DNA of 6,814 nt from the NCBI GenBank assembly GCA_019347795.1, contig JAHWKS010000301.1, positions 1 to 6,814 of the forward strand, read 5' to 3'. A program made the position numbers and the translations under genes. Of this stretch, positions 5,954 through 6,814 are shown one piece after another (the stretch's first letter is position 1; the number at the start of each line of letters is the position of its first letter). The notes beneath the pieces are model-generated. The model saw only the letters and a program-made list of their open reading frames with translations, ran no database searches and was not told where the DNA came from. Source of the stretch: Planctomycetota bacterium (GTDB lineage: Bacteria; Planctomycetota; Planctomycetia; Pirellulales; Pirellulaceae).

Positions 5954-6814
5954 TTGGAACCGTCTTCCGAACCGTTGAAACCGTCGCTGACTCCGCGCCG
6001 CGGCTGGCATCGGGAGTTGAACCGCTACCATTGGTTCGTGCTGATCGTGGCCGCGCTGGGGTGGCTCTTTGATACGATGGACCAGCAGCTCTTTGTGCTG
6101 GCCCGCGTGGATGCGATGCGGGACCTGCTTCCGCAGACGCCGGAGGATCCGGAGGCGTTCAAGGCGAACGTCGATCTTTACGGCGGCATCGCCACGTCGA
6201 TCTTCCTCCTCGGCTGGGCGAGCGGCGGGCTGGCCTTCGGCGTGCTGGGTGACCGCATCGGCCGGGCCAAGACCATGGTGCTGACGATCCTCATCTACTC
6301 GCTGTTCACGGGCCTGAGCGCCTTCTCCTTTGGGTTTTGGGATTTCGCGCTCTATCGGTTCCTTACGGGGCTGGGCGTGGGAGGAGAGTTTGCCGTGGGG
6401 GTGGCCCTGGTGGCGGAGGTGATGCCGGACCGCGCCCGGCCGTTCGCGCTGGGGTTGCTTCAGGCGCTGTCGGCGGTGGGGAATGTCACGGCGGCATTCA
6501 TCAGCATGGGGCTGGGGCGCCTGGAGTCGGGCGGCGCCTTCGCCGATCTGACGCTGTTCGGATCGCCGTTCCGCGCGTGGCGGATCATGTTCGTCGTGGG
6601 CGTGCTCCCGGCGCTGTTGGCGATTGTGATTCGCTGGCGGCTGAAAGAGCCGGAGCGGTGGCGGCAAGTGGCGCATGAGGGCGCGGTCCGCGAGCGGCTG
6701 GGCTCCTATCGCGAGTTGTTTGGCAATCCCGAGCTGCGAAGGCGAGCGATCGTGGGTTTCTTCCTGGCCTTCTCCGGCGTGGTGGGGCTGTGGGGCATCG
6801 GCTTCTTCGCGCCC
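5954..6814 (+). CDS. MFS transporter, N-terminal part (truncated by window edge)
   Basis: This is an inner-membrane secondary transporter of the major facilitator superfamily. 287 codons are present, with no stop before the window end. The frame (codons at 5954, 5957 and so on) shows hydrophobic segments for TM1 (WFVLIVAALGWLFDTMDQQL), TM2, TM3, TM4, TM5, TM6 (WRIMFVVGVLPALLAIVI) and the start of TM7. The family signature after TM2 is GDRIGRAK, with Asp100 and Arg101; TM4 carries RFLTGLGVGGE (135-145). TM1 holds acidic Asp40 and Asp43, which could couple protons or bind substrate. The TM1-TM2 loop is unusually long (about 35 residues, rich in Asp/Glu/Pro). The features fit the metabolite:H+ symporter group, but the substrate is not identifiable. 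The start is uncertain: the frame is open from 5906 with no ATG before TM1. The TTG at 5954 (MEPSSEPLKPS) is preferred; TTG 5975 and TTG 6017 are alternatives. It is divergent from the CYTH gene. Confidence 0.85.
   Translation, partial: MEPSSEPLKPSLTPRRGWHRELNRYHWFVLIVAALGWLFDTMDQQLFVLARVDAMRDLLPQTPEDPEAFKANVDLYGGIATSIFLLGWASGGLAFGVLGDRIGRAKTMVLTILIYSLFTGLSAFSFGFWDFALYRFLTGLGVGGEFAVGVALVAEVMPDRARPFALGLLQALSAVGNVTAAFISMGLGRLESGGAFADLTLFGSPFRAWRIMFVVGVLPALLAIVIRWRLKEPERWRQVAHEGAVRERLGSYRELFGNPELRRRAIVGFFLAFSGVVGLWGIGFFAP

Noticed and set aside
5888..6676. Open frame of 262 codons on the minus strand opposite the MFS gene
   Set aside because: It is rich in Arg, Gln, His and Pro, as expected of an antisense shadow; the plus strand encodes clear MFS membrane segments and signatures.

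Overview
The window is GC-rich bacterial chromosome. The overall flavour suggests a planctomycete (Pirellulales-like): an MFS carrier with a long first loop, a REP-associated transposase of a type I associate with that group, and short GC hairpin repeats between genes. This assignment is inference from general resemblance; there is no rRNA gene or other firm marker.

Layout. (1) Bases 1-923, plus strand: the 3' part of dnaK (Hsp70), cut by the window edge. (2) Bases 924-1104: a non-coding gap with two strong inverted repeats. (3) Bases 1105-3786, plus strand: a complete clpB (Hsp100 disaggregase). DnaK and ClpB form the bacterial two-chaperone disaggregation machine, so this is a protein-quality-control locus. 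(4) Bases 3824-4566: a compact module made of an IS200-like HUH/Y1 transposase of the RAYT (REP-associated tyrosine transposase) type on the minus strand, with copies of one 18-21 base repeat at both ends and one copy inside the gene. (5) Bases 4546-5214 and 5249-5803, minus strand: a class I SAM methyltransferase resembling bacterial phospholipid N-methyltransferases, preceded by a CYTH-domain protein (class IV adenylate cyclase / triphosphatase family). They are close enough to be cotranscribed. (6) Bases 5804-5953: a divergent intergenic region. (7) Base 5954 to the end, plus strand: an MFS transporter cut by the right edge, with about six and a half of its expected twelve membrane segments present.

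The most interesting part is the RAYT/REP module. The repeat occurs four times in about 740 bases: once just beyond the transposase stop, twice as a perfect 21-base inverted pair upstream of the transposase, and once within the transposase coding sequence. The right arm of the inverted pair supplies the last five codons and the TGA stop of the neighbouring methyltransferase. The internal copy is read in the same frame, and its single difference turns that TGA into AGA, so the transposase frame stays open. A G-rich tract fitting the canonical G-quadruplex pattern abuts the outer repeat. No tRNA, rRNA, CRISPR array or phage gene was seen, and no gene-free stretch exceeds 300 bases.
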